DNA from: Daejeonella sp. JGW-45 | Lineage (GTDB): Bacteria; Bacteroidota; Bacteroidia; Sphingobacteriales; Sphingobacteriaceae | NCBI RefSeq assembly: GCF_029360805.1 | Contig: NZ_JARKNC010000003.1 | Location: 369,787-433,786, forward strand | Reading direction: 5' to 3' | Length of the DNA stretch: 64,000 nt | Notes under the pieces: model-generated | What the model was told of the DNA's origin: nothing | The model's database searches: none | What the model saw: only the letters and a program-made list of their open reading frames with translations | In this document: piece after piece, positions 17,447 through 27,832 of the stretch | How positions within the stretch are numbered: position 1 is the stretch's first letter | Layout: each line of letters begins with the position of its first letter | Program-made: the position numbers and the translations under genes

Positions 17447-20400
17447 TTCCCTTTTTCTTCTCTTTTTTCGGCACGCTCTTCACGTCGGCGTCTCTTGGTA
17501 TCATCTGTCCTTGCCTGGAATATTTCCTTGAACTTATTGTAGTCCATAGTAAGAACAAAGCCTACGCCCGTTTCAATTACCTGCCCCTGTATCGCCACCT
17601 GATATTCGTTTTTCTGATATGCTCTCAATAAATAGCGGCCATTTTTTGATAACTGGTACTCTACAGAAACGTCCCCGGCAAGGTTACTTGTTCTTGCACC
17701 CGGTTGTTGTGGTCCCTCCAGTCCAAAGTTGCTGCCGACATTTACTCTGAGCCGGTCATTAAGCAGTCTTTTTGAAAGCCCCACATTAAGATCCGTACGA
17801 TTGGCCCGCTGTCCCGTGGTGTAGTCGTCGGTTGATTCAAGATCAAAATTAAGTTCCACGCCCGCAATCAGGTCTGCCGCCAGGTTATTGAGTTGCTGCG
17901 AAAGAATCTTGCTAACGCTCTGCCTGGCAAGGGATTCTGCACCACCGCCACCGCCAGAGCTTGAGAAAGGATTTTCTCCCACAAAACGATTGAGCAGCAA
18001 TAGCGCAAATACCTGCTTGTTAAGTTCCGAAGGCTCTTGCCGGAGCTGATCAAGACGGGTATTTACCGTACCGGTAACTTCGGTGGATACATTGTAATTC
18101 CTTTCCGGCAACACGATATCAAATTCGATCACGGGTTTAAGCAACTCGCCGGTCATGGTGAGGTTCACCTCGAAAGGCAGCTTCTGCTTGTAGGTATTCC
18201 GCTGTGCCTGCGGTGCATCGCCCAGGATATTATCGACCAGATCCAGTGGAGCTGTATCTGCGATATAGGTTGCGGTCACATTAATATCAGCCGTCATCAC
18301 ATCGCCGGTCCAGGTGAGCGTACTTCCTTTTTCAATTTCAAACCGGCGTTTGACAAAATTAAACGAGAGTTCGTACTCGCCCTCCTCGAGATTATAAACA
18401 CCAGTTAAGGTAATTTTTCCGCTCGGATCAATACCCGCGTTCAGCTGCGCCTCACCTCTCAGGCGCAGAAAGTCGCCGTTTGCCTCGTCGATAATAATAT
18501 TGAACTCTGCGGCCTTATCAACCTCCAGGTTGACTGAAACGTTCATACCCAGTATAGTCGATTGGTTGAGCGAATCAAGGTCCGAGCTTAACACTTCAGC
18601 CAGCCGGGGACTATCCATATCTATAAATTCGACTATCCCCTCGCGCTCTTCAATAGCCGGATCAGATTGGGGCAGCACAACCGTGAAATTGGTGTTATCA
18701 TTGACGCGGATAAGGCCGTCTACCGCAGGGGAATTCATTGACCCACCAACCGTAGCATCAGCGTTGACAAACATCTTACCATAGTACAATTCGTTATCGT
18801 CCTTTGTAGAATTAATAACCTGGAAATTGTCTGCAACCAGATCGAGGTCAAAACGGTAATCCATGAAAGTTGTAGTATAGATCATGCCGTTCACCGAAGC
18901 GGTATTTTGTGCTGAATCAATTAAAGTGAAATCATTGAATCTTATACCTTCATTATTGAATGTAAGCCGGTTATCCTGAATCTTATAATAAGAGTTAAGC
19001 ATCGTGATATTAAACGCCGCCTGGTTAAAATTGACCCCTCCTGTCACCTTCGGAGCATCTGCCGTTCCGTTTATATCGAGCCGCCCGTTGATGCTTCCGC
19101 TGGCACTATCTATTGCCCCGAAAGTGAAACCCTGGATACTCTTAAGGTTAAGGTTGACAATATCCAGGTCCATATCGAAGCTGCTGTCAGCAATATTATA
19201 ATCCCCGATAAGGTCGAGCTGGTTGCCTTCGCCGATGATATTCACACGAGCCTTGAAAATATCCGTCCGCTCATTGTTAACAAGGAGAGCAACATTTCCC
19301 ACGGTATCACCTCTGAAGTTGAAATTATCAACATCCATATCAGCGGTAAATACCGGCCTTGTTTGGAAATCGCGTACCAGCGCGTTGCCATTTATCGTAC
19401 CTCCCACCAACAGTGAATCTTTCTTAATCATCGCGGTCAGCGTTTCTATCCTGAAATTATTGAAATCGACGCGCAGGGGATTATTCAATCCCGGCGGAGT
19501 GCTGTTTACACTAAGCCGCTGATCATTATTTGACAATACAAAATTGGTAGCCTGAACTCCGCTACTACCAAAGCGGATCTCATTTCCGGCGGAAACCATC
19601 CACGGTTCGTAATTCAGCACAAGGCCGTCCTGCCGGAGATTAAAGATAAAGTCAGGATTTGCCGACCTGACATCACCAGCAATACGATAGTGGGTTCTCT
19701 GCTGCCCGTCTTTAATCTGAAGGTCTGTGCTAAGGATATTATCCTTCGCATCGCCGCTCAGGCTGGTGTTAAGTAAACGCAGCTGCGGAGTATTGATGTG
19801 ACCGATATTTATAGTGTAGTTCAGAGCATCGTTTCCGGTATTGACCGCCAGGCGGAGGTTATTCAGGTCATTTGTTCCATACAGCACTCGCGGGGCAGTT
19901 GCGTTCATTACCAGTTCACCTGATGCGCTATTGAAACGCCCGTCTATGGATACTGTCGACAAATCCTTAAGGTCAGGAACAAATTGGGTGATCATCGGCC
20001 CGTTTACCAGTTTAGCACTAAACACCATGGATTGGGGTGTATATGCCGGGGGCCTTGCTGCAGTGCCGATCGAGAAATATTTACTGATGAGATCCTGCAC
20101 TGCATACCCCACCTGGGTAAGTTTATATTGTCCGGAAATATCTGCACTCAGCACTTCAGACCTTAATTTAAGCGTGCTGTTGTCCGGACTGGCTGTGGAA
20201 ACAACAGTAACCGAATCGAGCTGGTAACGCTCGCCTGCCCGGGCAACTACTGCGTTGGTAAGGGTTACAATGCCATTCAGGTAATCCGGGTCGGCCGTTT
20301 CCAGATCTGCTTCGACGTAACCGTGAAAACGAACATCATCCTTCAGGAAGTTAAGAGGTCTGAGGTTTGCGCTGTCCAGCTCAAGCGATAGCTTAATAGC

Positions 20401-22485
20401 AGGGTATTTACCGGAGAGGTTTGCCCTTACATCCGCATCAAACACCAGGTTTGGATCCGTCATCTGTGCAGTGGTAGTAATATCACCATTTCTTACGTTG
20501 CCTTTGAGATTTAGGTTCGTATAGCCATAGCCGTTGTAATGGGCACGCACCACTCTAGCCGCGAATACCGCATTCATGGTTTTAGGATCTATACCGGTAC
20601 CGGCCGCGTTCCCTGCCATGGTAACCCTTCCAATGAGGGTGTCCTGTTTTATCAGATGGCCTACATGAAAGTTATTCAGCCTTATGTCGGCTTTATATCT
20701 TTCCCGTCCCTTTATGCGGGAGTCGTACGCAGCCACCGCATTAGCACTGCCGTAACTGGAATTAAGGTTTAGCCTAGTACTAAAAACACTGGTCGTTCCT
20801 TTAAAGCTGCCATTTAATCTGAGCGACTCAGGAAGGCTGATATTAGTTGGCATTGTCCCTGGTGGCGCCAGAGCATAGAGATCACTTCGCCTGGTAGTCA
20901 GGTGCGCGATCCTGACATCGAAGTAAGCCCTGGTCATGTCCGGCAATCCTTTGATCCTGGCCGATGCCCGCAAGGCAGTATTTCTGAAACCAGAGATGCT
21001 CATATCCCCGATAGTGAGGTCATTTACTTTTCCGCTAATCTTTCCGTCTATGTTTAGCACGGCATCTGGTGAGCTCTTAAATGGATTCATACCAGCCATT
21101 TCAGGCATAAAAGTGATGATATCTGTTAAGCTGAGTCGGCTGTTTTCCAGATTTGCATTAATTCCCATTTCCCCGGGATCTTTGGTAAGACTTGCAAGAG
21201 AAGGATACGTAAGCCTGATATTATCCTTCAACTCTGAACGGGCTGTTTTAACAAACAGATCGTTCATGAAGATACTTGTATTGCCGTATGTAAATTCTGT
21301 GCGTAACTCTTTCAGGTCAAAACCACTTTTATCTGTAAAATTTCCTGACAATACCTTTCCTGATATTGAATCAATGGCATAATCGAGGTTCTCTACAGCG
21401 AAGTTCAGGCTTTTAATATCCATGTGGCCAAAGTCCAGCCCGCGTTTCATCGCCGGCATATTAAAATTATCAAACCGGATATCATTGTTCACCAGATGGA
21501 TAGCGTTGGCCCTTACCTTCCAGTTTTCAGAAACCGCCTCCACCTCCTTGCTGGCCTCCTTAGCTACTATTTCGGCCTGCTCCTTCCTGCCCAGTGCGAA
21601 AGCAACCTTTGAATTCTTAAGATCCAGCGTATTCAATCCCACTGTTTGCTTTCTGAGATCAAGGTTGGTTACCTCGGTCAGCAGCTCACCAAGATCCACG
21701 TCTGCGCTTACTGCAGAAATATCATTCCGGTACCTGACAATGATCTTATCCAGGTCGATAGTTCCCAGCTTCAGATCCATATCCAATGGTTTGGTTGCCT
21801 CCACAGAATCTACGGAGGCTGATTCGGGACTAACAAGTGGTTTCGATTGGATGATCCTGGCATTAAGTCCTGAAAGTCTGATTTTTGGAATGCTGAAGCT
21901 CATCTTGTCCAGATCGAATTCACGCACTCGTGTGTCGAAATGCCCCAGGTAAACGTCCACATCATTAGCCATGACTGCATCGTTGAAACGCAGCCTGATG
22001 CGATCGAGATTGATTTTATCCAATGAGAACTTCATCGCAGAAGCCGTATCCGTCAGCACGGGATCCTTCTTCTGCTCAGTCATGAATGCCTTTACGATAT
22101 AGTCGAAATTAAAAATGCTGTCTGCACCACGCTGTACGTTCACCGTCATACCGCGCAGGTCGATCTCATTTATCTGGACCTTGTTGCTCAATAGTTTCAG
22201 AAGGCTGATATCCACTTTAAGGGTATCTCCCGCAAGCAGGGTATCTTTTTTCTGATCTTCGAAGTAGACACCCTCAAGCACCAGCAATTTAGGAAGATCC
22301 ATGCTGATCTTATTGATTTCCACACGTGTTTTAATCTTACCCTTTACATAGGATACAACCTTGTTTTTAGCGAAATTCTGGACTGAGGGTATACGAATCA
22401 GAACGAACGCCAGAATAGCCAGGAACAGTATAATGCCGATTATCCATAGTAAAACCTTAAGGGAAATGAGTCCGAATCTTTTCAA
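17443..22485 (-). CDS. tamB: TamB, inner-membrane-anchored translocation and assembly protein
   Basis: This 1680-residue protein has an N-terminal transmembrane anchor (about residues 8-29, LLWIIGIILFLAILAFVLI). A very long repetitive beta-strand-rich region follows, as in AsmA-like bridge proteins. A C-terminal TamB (DUF490) domain is present at about 1330-1640 (ITLTGVYNLEEGEYELSFNF). The tail is highly basic (RRRREERAEKREEKGK). A glycine run (SSSGGGGGAES) near residue 1510 is a flexible linker. TamB spans the periplasm and is thought to move phospholipids or help insert outer-membrane proteins. It is upstream of and overlaps tamL. No promoter could be assigned in the 78 bp upstream. Confidence 0.93.
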   Translation of the reverse strand: MKRFGLISLKVLLWIIGIILFLAILAFVLIRIPSVQNFAKNKVVSYVKGKIKTRVEINKISMDLPKLLVLEGVYFEDQKKDTLLAGDTLKVDISLLKLLSNKVQINEIDLRGMTVNVQRGADSIFNFDYIVKAFMTEQKKDPVLTDTASAMKFSLDKINLDRIRLRFNDAVMANDVDVYLGHFDTRVREFDLDKMSFSIPKIRLSGLNARIIQSKPLVSPESASVDSVEATKPLDMDLKLGTIDLDKIIVRYRNDISAVSADVDLGELLTEVTNLDLRKQTVGLNTLDLKNSKVAFALGRKEQAEIVAKEASKEVEAVSENWKVRANAIHLVNNDIRFDNFNMPAMKRGLDFGHMDIKSLNFAVENLDYAIDSISGKVLSGNFTDKSGFDLKELRTEFTYGNTSIFMNDLFVKTARSELKDNIRLTYPSLASLTKDPGEMGINANLENSRLSLTDIITFMPEMAGMNPFKSSPDAVLNIDGKISGKVNDLTIGDMSISGFRNTALRASARIKGLPDMTRAYFDVRIAHLTTRRSDLYALAPPGTMPTNISLPESLRLNGSFKGTTSVFSTRLNLNSSYGSANAVAAYDSRIKGRERYKADIRLNNFHVGHLIKQDTLIGRVTMAGNAAGTGIDPKTMNAVFAARVVRAHYNGYGYTNLNLKGNVRNGDITTTAQMTDPNLVFDADVRANLSGKYPAIKLSLELDSANLRPLNFLKDDVRFHGYVEADLETADPDYLNGIVTLTNAVVARAGERYQLDSVTVVSTASPDNSTLKLRSEVLSADISGQYKLTQVGYAVQDLISKYFSIGTAARPPAYTPQSMVFSAKLVNGPMITQFVPDLKDLSTVSIDGRFNSASGELVMNATAPRVLYGTNDLNNLRLAVNTGNDALNYTINIGHINTPQLRLLNTSLSGDAKDNILSTDLQIKDGQQRTHYRIAGDVRSANPDFIFNLRQDGLVLNYEPWMVSAGNEIRFGSSGVQATNFVLSNNDQRLSVNSTPPGLNNPLRVDFNNFRIETLTAMIKKDSLLVGGTINGNALVRDFQTRPVFTADMDVDNFNFRGDTVGNVALLVNNERTDIFKARVNIIGEGNQLDLIGDYNIADSSFDMDLDIVNLNLKSIQGFTFGAIDSASGSINGRLDINGTADAPKVTGGVNFNQAAFNITMLNSYYKIQDNRLTFNNEGIRFNDFTLIDSAQNTASVNGMIYTTTFMDYRFDLDLVADNFQVINSTKDDNELYYGKMFVNADATVGGSMNSPAVDGLIRVNDNTNFTVVLPQSDPAIEEREGIVEFIDMDSPRLAEVLSSDLDSLNQSTILGMNVSVNLEVDKAAEFNIIIDEANGDFLRLRGEAQLNAGIDPSGKITLTGVYNLEEGEYELSFNFVKRRFEIEKGSTLTWTGDVMTADINVTATYIADTAPLDLVDNILGDAPQAQRNTYKQKLPFEVNLTMTGELLKPVIEFDIVLPERNYNVSTEVTGTVNTRLDQLRQEPSELNKQVFALLLLNRFVGENPFSSSGGGGGAESLARQSVSKILSQQLNNLAADLIAGVELNFDLESTDDYTTGQRANRTDLNVGLSKRLLNDRLRVNVGSNFGLEGPQQPGARTSNLAGDVSVEYQLSKNGRYLLRAYQKNEYQVAIQGQVIETGVGFVLTMDYNKFKEIFQARTDDTKRRRREERAEKREEKGK

Positions 22486-22563
22486 GCTATATCAGTATGA
22501 CGATATAACCACATACATCGCTAAATGTTTGCTAATTACACCTTCAAACTGTGTTTTATAGCA

Positions 22564-24528
22564 CTAGCGATCCGGAAGCGTAAGCTGCCAGAGCTCCGCA
22601 GAACGATGAAAATAGAGACGTTTGTTGTCGTCCATTGTGAGGAGGGTTGCAGGCTTAGCCAGTTGTTCCACTTGAAGGGTCGCAGGATCAATCCGGAAAA
22701 GCTGGCCGTTGCCGGTACCATATATCTTACCCGTCGGGTGCCAGATCAAGAAAGCATCGCGCCATACATGAGTTGTAAGAGGCCTCGTAGGATAAATTTC
22801 GCGGGTTTCTAAAACTTTCTTGCTAGATGGATCAAAAACAAAAAGTGTCCCGCCAGCCATACCCCATATATTCCCCTCAGGTGAAAGTATCATTGCTGTA
22901 ATCGCATTTGCGCCCGGAACAGGGATCAACTCGTCGACGATCTTTTGCTTCTGCACATCCCAGGAAAATAACTTCGCAGCAGTTGTAGAGGGCATAATGC
23001 CGAGGCCGCCAGAGACGCTGGTTCCGCCCCACAGCAGACCATTTGCATAAGTAAGACTAACGATGGATTGGTCCTTACTTACTGCACCATAGGTCTTAAG
23101 CTCCGATGTTTCGGTATCGTAAGCCACCAGGTGCCCTCCCAGCTTGCCGTATTCAGGCACCATACCGAAAAATATCTTATTACTCAGGGGTTCATTAAAT
23201 ATAGCAAAGGATCTGCTTTGATCAGGGATTTGTCCAAGAAAAAGAGGATTAGACTTCTGTAAACTCCAGGGCTTTGAAGTATCATATTTGTAATACATTC
23301 CTTTTGGATAGATCCCAAAATATATATCCTTGCCATTAACGGTCATGCCCTCCGTCTGATGGAGCCCGGGATAAGAGGTAGTAATATCTTTCGCGGGATC
23401 GTAGGCAGCATGGCCGCCGGCAAGGTAACCGCCGGACCAGATCCTTCCATCCGGGCCTTTCATGATAGATTGTATCGAGATCGGCTGACCGGGAATTTCA
23501 AGCTTGGTTTTGCTCAGCTTGAATTTTTCAGTATCCATTTCAATCAGGATACCTTCAGAATTGAGAATTCTTAATTGCTTGCCCTCCAGTAGTATCGCAT
23601 TTGCGGTACCTACTCCATCCGCATGTTTTACAGGCGTATCATCGGGATTCTTGATGTTCCGGCTAAATAATCCGGATTTCAAGGTGTAATAAAACCTTTG
23701 GCCAGCGTCAAGTCCGCTTACCGATTTCATATCCATTTGCTTTATTTTGTATTCGATCTTACCAGTCCTGATATTATACACCAGTGTGAAGCTTCCTACG
23801 GTAACCAGAGCCAGCAAACGGTCTCCGTCAGGCAGGCCTTCGAGAAGCTCCAGGCCGTAAATAAACTCCATATCTTTCAGATCAGCGGACAGTATCGATC
23901 TTTTATTCCCCGTGATCGGGTCAAGTTCGATCAAGTCGGCGTGTGATCCTACACCGGCAAAGAGCTTCCCGCTGGCTTTGTGATAGGCGAGGCTTCTTAC
24001 ATAGTTCTCTGACTCAACCAAGGGACCTTTTCCGACATCGCTAAAACCATTATCAGGATGATACCTGAAAACCCGACAACCAGGATAGGTCGCGCCGAAT
24101 ATTTCACCGTTGAGACCGGCGGCAAGACTCCATAATGTCGTTTGGCCGGGCAGAACAACACCAAGATCCTCTACCTTCTGGCTTCCTGGCAAATGGCGAT
24201 ATAAAACACCCTTTGCTCCCGGGATATACAGCCAACCGTCTGAAGCGACAGCGAGGTCCCAGGCACCATCTGAACCGGGCAGCGGCAGATCGGTAACCAG
24301 TTTTCTGTCAGCAAGCGTATAACCCAGCAGGTGTGCTGGATTTCCCCTAACTACAGTGTAGACCATTGTCCTGCCCGAACGATCAGTCAGGAAGGTGCTT
24401 CCCTGGATCACGGAAGCTTTAATCTGGGGGCCAAGGTTGCGAAGAATTGGCTCCTGCGCCCCGACTGAAAGACCTGATGTTAGTAAGAAACATCCGAAAA
24501 AGAACTCACGAATAATTTTATTCATCAT
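22564..24528 (-). CDS. Secreted beta-propeller protein of unknown function
   Basis: The frame extends to 24567 but would overlap the upstream gene. The ATGs at 24528/24525 start a clean signal peptide (MNKIIREFFFGCFLLTSGLSVGAQ), so I use 24528. The mature part of about 630 residues consists of repeated beta-strand blades such as DGAWDLAVASDGWLYIPGAK and GPDGRIWSGGYLAGGH, as in Kelch, SMP-30 or virginiamycin-B-lyase-like propellers. No catalytic residues can be named. It follows the sugar dehydrogenase/cytochrome gene by 16 bp in the same operon, so it may serve in the same periplasmic oxidation. Confidence 0.75.
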   Translation of the reverse strand: MMNKIIREFFFGCFLLTSGLSVGAQEPILRNLGPQIKASVIQGSTFLTDRSGRTMVYTVVRGNPAHLLGYTLADRKLVTDLPLPGSDGAWDLAVASDGWLYIPGAKGVLYRHLPGSQKVEDLGVVLPGQTTLWSLAAGLNGEIFGATYPGCRVFRYHPDNGFSDVGKGPLVESENYVRSLAYHKASGKLFAGVGSHADLIELDPITGNKRSILSADLKDMEFIYGLELLEGLPDGDRLLALVTVGSFTLVYNIRTGKIEYKIKQMDMKSVSGLDAGQRFYYTLKSGLFSRNIKNPDDTPVKHADGVGTANAILLEGKQLRILNSEGILIEMDTEKFKLSKTKLEIPGQPISIQSIMKGPDGRIWSGGYLAGGHAAYDPAKDITTSYPGLHQTEGMTVNGKDIYFGIYPKGMYYKYDTSKPWSLQKSNPLFLGQIPDQSRSFAIFNEPLSNKIFFGMVPEYGKLGGHLVAYDTETSELKTYGAVSKDQSIVSLTYANGLLWGGTSVSGGLGIMPSTTAAKLFSWDVQKQKIVDELIPVPGANAITAMILSPEGNIWGMAGGTLFVFDPSSKKVLETREIYPTRPLTTHVWRDAFLIWHPTGKIYGTGNGQLFRIDPATLQVEQLAKPATLLTMDDNKRLYFHRSAELWQLTLPDR

Positions 24529-24544
24529 TTGGCTACAATTGCAT

Positions 24545-26047
24545 CTAGTTATTTCGCGCCTTCGCAATAATCTGCTGATCTATCACCGGATGTCTTTCAG
24601 CTTGCATAGCCAATATGTAATTCGCTATTTGCTCAATTTCATCATCTTTCAGAAAGGCAAAAGAGGGCATCTGGGCATCATACTTCACTCCGTTTATCTC
24701 AACGGGGCCGGCTGAGCCATTAAGTATCTTTTTGATAAGGGGCAAGCCAGCGGTTTTCACAAGCGCAGAACCCTTTAAAGGGGGAAATACGCCTTTCAAA
24801 CCTGTTCCATTTTCCTGATGACAAGACGCGCAGTATTGCTGGTATAGCGTAGTTTTTGCTTGCGGTCCCTGCTGTGGCTGAAGGGAACTCATCACTTTAT
24901 CTGATTTGAATATCCTGATAATCCGGTCATCTTCAGGAAGCGGGCTCCCTGGTGTCCTTGTCCAGTCGCGGTTACTGGTAGACACGTATACATCTCCGGC
25001 AGGTGAGATACAGATGCCCCGCAGACGACCAAACTGATTATCAAGGAAGACCTCTTCGCTGATAATGCTGTTCCCGTCGGCGCTAAGCTTTAATAACCTC
25101 AGGTTCTTTGCCTTAAGGCTCACCAGAAGCAAGGAGTTATTCCATTTCGATATTGTATTCGAGGAGTAATAGCTCATTCCGGCCGGAGCTATGGTTGGCG
25201 TCCAGGATTTTAAAGGATCGGCGATAGATGTAGAAGCGCTGAATTCCTTTTCTTTGGGACTATCTGCAAACCCACGAACTGCCGGCCAGCCATAATTTTT
25301 TGTTTTCTCTACAAGATTCACTTCATCATCTGTGGCATCGCCATGCTCGGATGTGTAGAGCTTGCCATTTTTAGAAAAGGTCATCCCTTGTATGTTGCGG
25401 AAACCCATAGCCCAAACCGGGCTGCCTTTTACTGGGTTATCAGCCGGGATAGAACCGTCGATATTTAGCCTTAATATTTTTCCATTGGGGATATTGAAAT
25501 CCTGAGCGTATGTATTATTGTTAGCGTCGCCCGTCGCCCAATAAAGTTTTCCTTTCGAAAATGAAAGCCTGGCACCGCTATGCCCGTTATTGGCAGCAAC
25601 TTCCATCAATACCCTTGGATTGATGAGGGTGTCCTTTTTCCAGGTATATCTTACCAGTCTTGAGAATCGCTTTGCATCTTTCTCAAACGTATAATTAAGG
25701 AAAACGTAAGGATTAGCCTTCATATCAGGATGAAGAGCCATGGCAAGTAACCCGGCGGTGCGGTAGAACCATACGTCGTTAAGCTGAAGCAGCACATGCT
25801 TAGCTCCCGTTTGAGGATCGACCGTACTGATAAGCCCCTTTTGTTCAGTTACCCATATCTTATTATCCGGCCCCCATGCTATTTCCCAGGGTATATCAAG
25901 GCCACTTGCTACAACCTGTGTGTCGATATTTTCACCCGTGCCGGCCTGCTTATGAGACGCTATTGAATCTATTTCAGCTTCTGCATCAAGAATATACGAG
26001 GCAAGCAAAAAGAAAGGCAGCAGTATGCTGAGATAAAAGAATTTCAT
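24545..26047 (-). CDS. PQQ-dependent glucose/sorbosone dehydrogenase-like protein fused to cytochrome c
   Basis: The frame opens at 26116, but ATG 26047 starts a normal signal peptide (MKFFYLSILLPFFLLASYIL), giving 500 residues. The first 370 residues form the six-bladed propeller of the soluble aldose dehydrogenase family (LDIPWEIAWGPDNKIWVTE; GHSGARLSFSKGKLYWATGD; SEHGDATDDEVN). The C-terminal 100 residues are a class I cytochrome c with CASCH at about 406-410 and a later Met in AQMPSFAFLKDDE as likely axial ligand. The fusion would pass electrons from sugar oxidation directly to the respiratory chain. PQQ synthesis genes are not in the window. The beta-propeller gene follows. Confidence 0.9.
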   Translation of the reverse strand: MKFFYLSILLPFFLLASYILDAEAEIDSIASHKQAGTGENIDTQVVASGLDIPWEIAWGPDNKIWVTEQKGLISTVDPQTGAKHVLLQLNDVWFYRTAGLLAMALHPDMKANPYVFLNYTFEKDAKRFSRLVRYTWKKDTLINPRVLMEVAANNGHSGARLSFSKGKLYWATGDANNNTYAQDFNIPNGKILRLNIDGSIPADNPVKGSPVWAMGFRNIQGMTFSKNGKLYTSEHGDATDDEVNLVEKTKNYGWPAVRGFADSPKEKEFSASTSIADPLKSWTPTIAPAGMSYYSSNTISKWNNSLLLVSLKAKNLRLLKLSADGNSIISEEVFLDNQFGRLRGICISPAGDVYVSTSNRDWTRTPGSPLPEDDRIIRIFKSDKVMSSLQPQQGPQAKTTLYQQYCASCHQENGTGLKGVFPPLKGSALVKTAGLPLIKKILNGSAGPVEINGVKYDAQMPSFAFLKDDEIEQIANYILAMQAERHPVIDQQIIAKARNN

Positions 26048-26133
26048 CCTGTTAAATTTGAGGCAAAAGATAGAAATTTTGCCGGAATAAATCGCTTTTG
26101 CTAATTGCAGCGACAAATCCTCACAGGAATTAA

Positions 26134-26553
26134 TTATTTCCCATTTCTCAGGGCATCTTCATCATCCTGGTCTTCGGCCGATTGGTTTTCCCCATCACGG
26201 TAATCCTGATCGGTCCGTTCGAGATCGTTTTCTTCGATAAAATCGTCGCGGCGGTAATCCTCGGGCATTTCCTCGCCAAGTTCATCATCCTCGGAAGCCC
26301 TGTTCTCCAGGCTCGGCCTGCTATTGTTTTCATATTGATCAAAACCCTGCTGACCGGTGTTTGGCATTGAAGCCTCATCCTGCCCTGAATTTATCCCGGG
26401 GCTATCCTGCGGTTCCGGCTTGTCGCCCTGCCAGGCTGTAGGATCAACTTTAGTTTGCTTATTATCTGTACCCTTATCCGACCGGGCATTTTGGTTTTGT
26501 GAATTTTGACCATTAGCTCCCTGAGCATCCTGATCCTTATATTCTGTTTCCAT
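26134..26553 (-). CDS. Acidic low-complexity hypothetical protein
   Basis: The preferred start is the ATG at 26553 (METEYKDQDAQGANGQ), although the frame extends nine codons further. The 139-residue product is rich in D, E, N and Q, has no hydrophobic segment and is predicted to be disordered. Similar short acidic proteins are common in Sphingobacteriaceae next to stress genes, but I cannot name a function. It is transcribed in the same direction as its neighbours, with a 169-bp gap to the GtrA gene. Confidence 0.6.
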   Translation of the reverse strand: METEYKDQDAQGANGQNSQNQNARSDKGTDNKQTKVDPTAWQGDKPEPQDSPGINSGQDEASMPNTGQQGFDQYENNSRPSLENRASEDDELGEEMPEDYRRDDFIEENDLERTDQDYRDGENQSAEDQDDEDALRNGK

Positions 26554-26721
26554 AGGTAGACGTCGATTGGTTATAACCAATTATCCAAATCACATACCAG
26601 CGAAACAGTGGCCATCAACATTACTTAAAGGCACAATATCTTTCCTTATCAGATAAAATTTATAAGCTGGGGCACATACGGCGTCCTGCCTGATAATATA
26701 CAGGACACATTAGTCCGCATT

Positions 26722-27156
26722 TCAGTGCACGGTTTGTTTGAATACCCAATATTTCAAAAGCAGGTAATTGAATCCGTAAGACACTATCAGTTCGACAAAC
26801 AGACGGCTAAAACGATAGTCCAGGCTTAACACTGAACTAATAAGGTAAGTCCCTGATGATTTCAACAAGATACTGCCGGCTACGACAAAAGCGAATCTCA
26901 GCAGGTCCCTGCCGAGCGGGGTTTGATCAGAGTTTTGCGAGGTAAAAGCCCAATACTTATTAATAGAAAAATTTATAATAGCACCCAGGATCCCGCTAAT
27001 AATTATAGACCCCGCATAATGAATAGCGGCTAACTCGGTCAGAGCGATCATGAGCAGGTAATCGGATACACCTCCAATAAAGGCCGACACCTGAGCCCTC
27101 GCGAACGTATAAAAGGCCTTACGGCTGCCCACTATTTTTACTCCTTTCCAGGTCAT
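26722..27156 (-). CDS. GtrA family membrane protein
   Basis: The 144-residue protein has four hydrophobic helices at about residues 18-38, 45-68, 88-108 and 116-138. The segments INKYWAFTS and LLKYWVF match the GtrA (PF04138) pattern. GtrA-like proteins are small flippase-type proteins that move lipid-linked sugars or related lipids across the inner membrane. The start overlaps the end of the CDP-alcohol phosphotransferase gene by 38 bp, so the two are cotranscribed and probably act on the same lipid. Confidence 0.88.
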   Translation of the reverse strand: MTWKGVKIVGSRKAFYTFARAQVSAFIGGVSDYLLMIALTELAAIHYAGSIIISGILGAIINFSINKYWAFTSQNSDQTPLGRDLLRFAFVVAGSILLKSSGTYLISSVLSLDYRFSRLFVELIVSYGFNYLLLKYWVFKQTVH

Positions 27157-27820
27157 CCCTTATATCGCCAAGCTTCAGCAGCTTCCTGGTGTCAGACAAA
27201 TTGATAAAGAATAGAGCGGTACACATCAGGAAAGCACAAACATTAATTGAATTCGTTATCCAAATCTCAAGCACAAGGATAAGGGCGATAAGAACACGCA
27301 ATTCTGTTGGACCGACGAGTCCCGAATCAATTGTATAATGGTCAGTGATCTTATAACGTAACTGAGAGATAATCATCGCCCAGGCATATAACACGACAAA
27401 TACAAAGGCAAATATTTTATCATCACGTCCCGCATAGATATAATAACCAATACCGATCAGAACGGTGCTGCACCAGTCCATGATAATGTCAAGTGAGAAG
27501 CCGTACCACTTCCTTGGAATATGGCGATAATATGCAATACGACCATCAAGAGAATCTCCAAACCAGTTAATGAGAAGCCCTGCTATCCCTATCATCAAAT
27601 AGCTTGAATTTAGATAACAGGCAAGTACAAAGGCCAGCAGAATGAGCAGAGAGCCAAACCCTCCTATTAAGGTAAGAATATTGGGGCTCATATAAGCAGG
27701 TATCCTTGGAAGCAGGTAAAGAATGAGCCGCTGTTCGGGACCCGCCAGTATATTAGTACGCTTGCGATCTTGAAATATCCTGTAAGGATCTTCGTTATCT
27801 ATTTTACCCACAATATCCAC
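27119..27820 (-). CDS. CDP-alcohol phosphatidyltransferase family protein
   Basis: The 233-residue integral membrane protein contains GDSLDGRIAYYR followed by GFSLDIIMD, matching the CDP-alcohol phosphotransferase signature DxxDGxxAR...GxxxDxxxD. The Arg after Ala is replaced by Tyr. The four aspartates bind the metals and the CDP-linked substrate. The enzyme joins a CDP-activated lipid or polyol to an alcohol. The substrate may be unusual because neighbours are a PhyH dioxygenase (12 bp upstream) and a GtrA flippase (overlapping downstream). This is not obviously the housekeeping PgsA or PssA. Confidence 0.88.
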   Translation of the reverse strand: MDIVGKIDNEDPYRIFQDRKRTNILAGPEQRLILYLLPRIPAYMSPNILTLIGGFGSLLILLAFVLACYLNSSYLMIGIAGLLINWFGDSLDGRIAYYRHIPRKWYGFSLDIIMDWCSTVLIGIGYYIYAGRDDKIFAFVFVVLYAWAMIISQLRYKITDHYTIDSGLVGPTELRVLIALILVLEIWITNSINVCAFLMCTALFFINLSDTRKLLKLGDIRDDLERSKNSGQP

Positions 27821-27832
27821 TATTGAACGTCC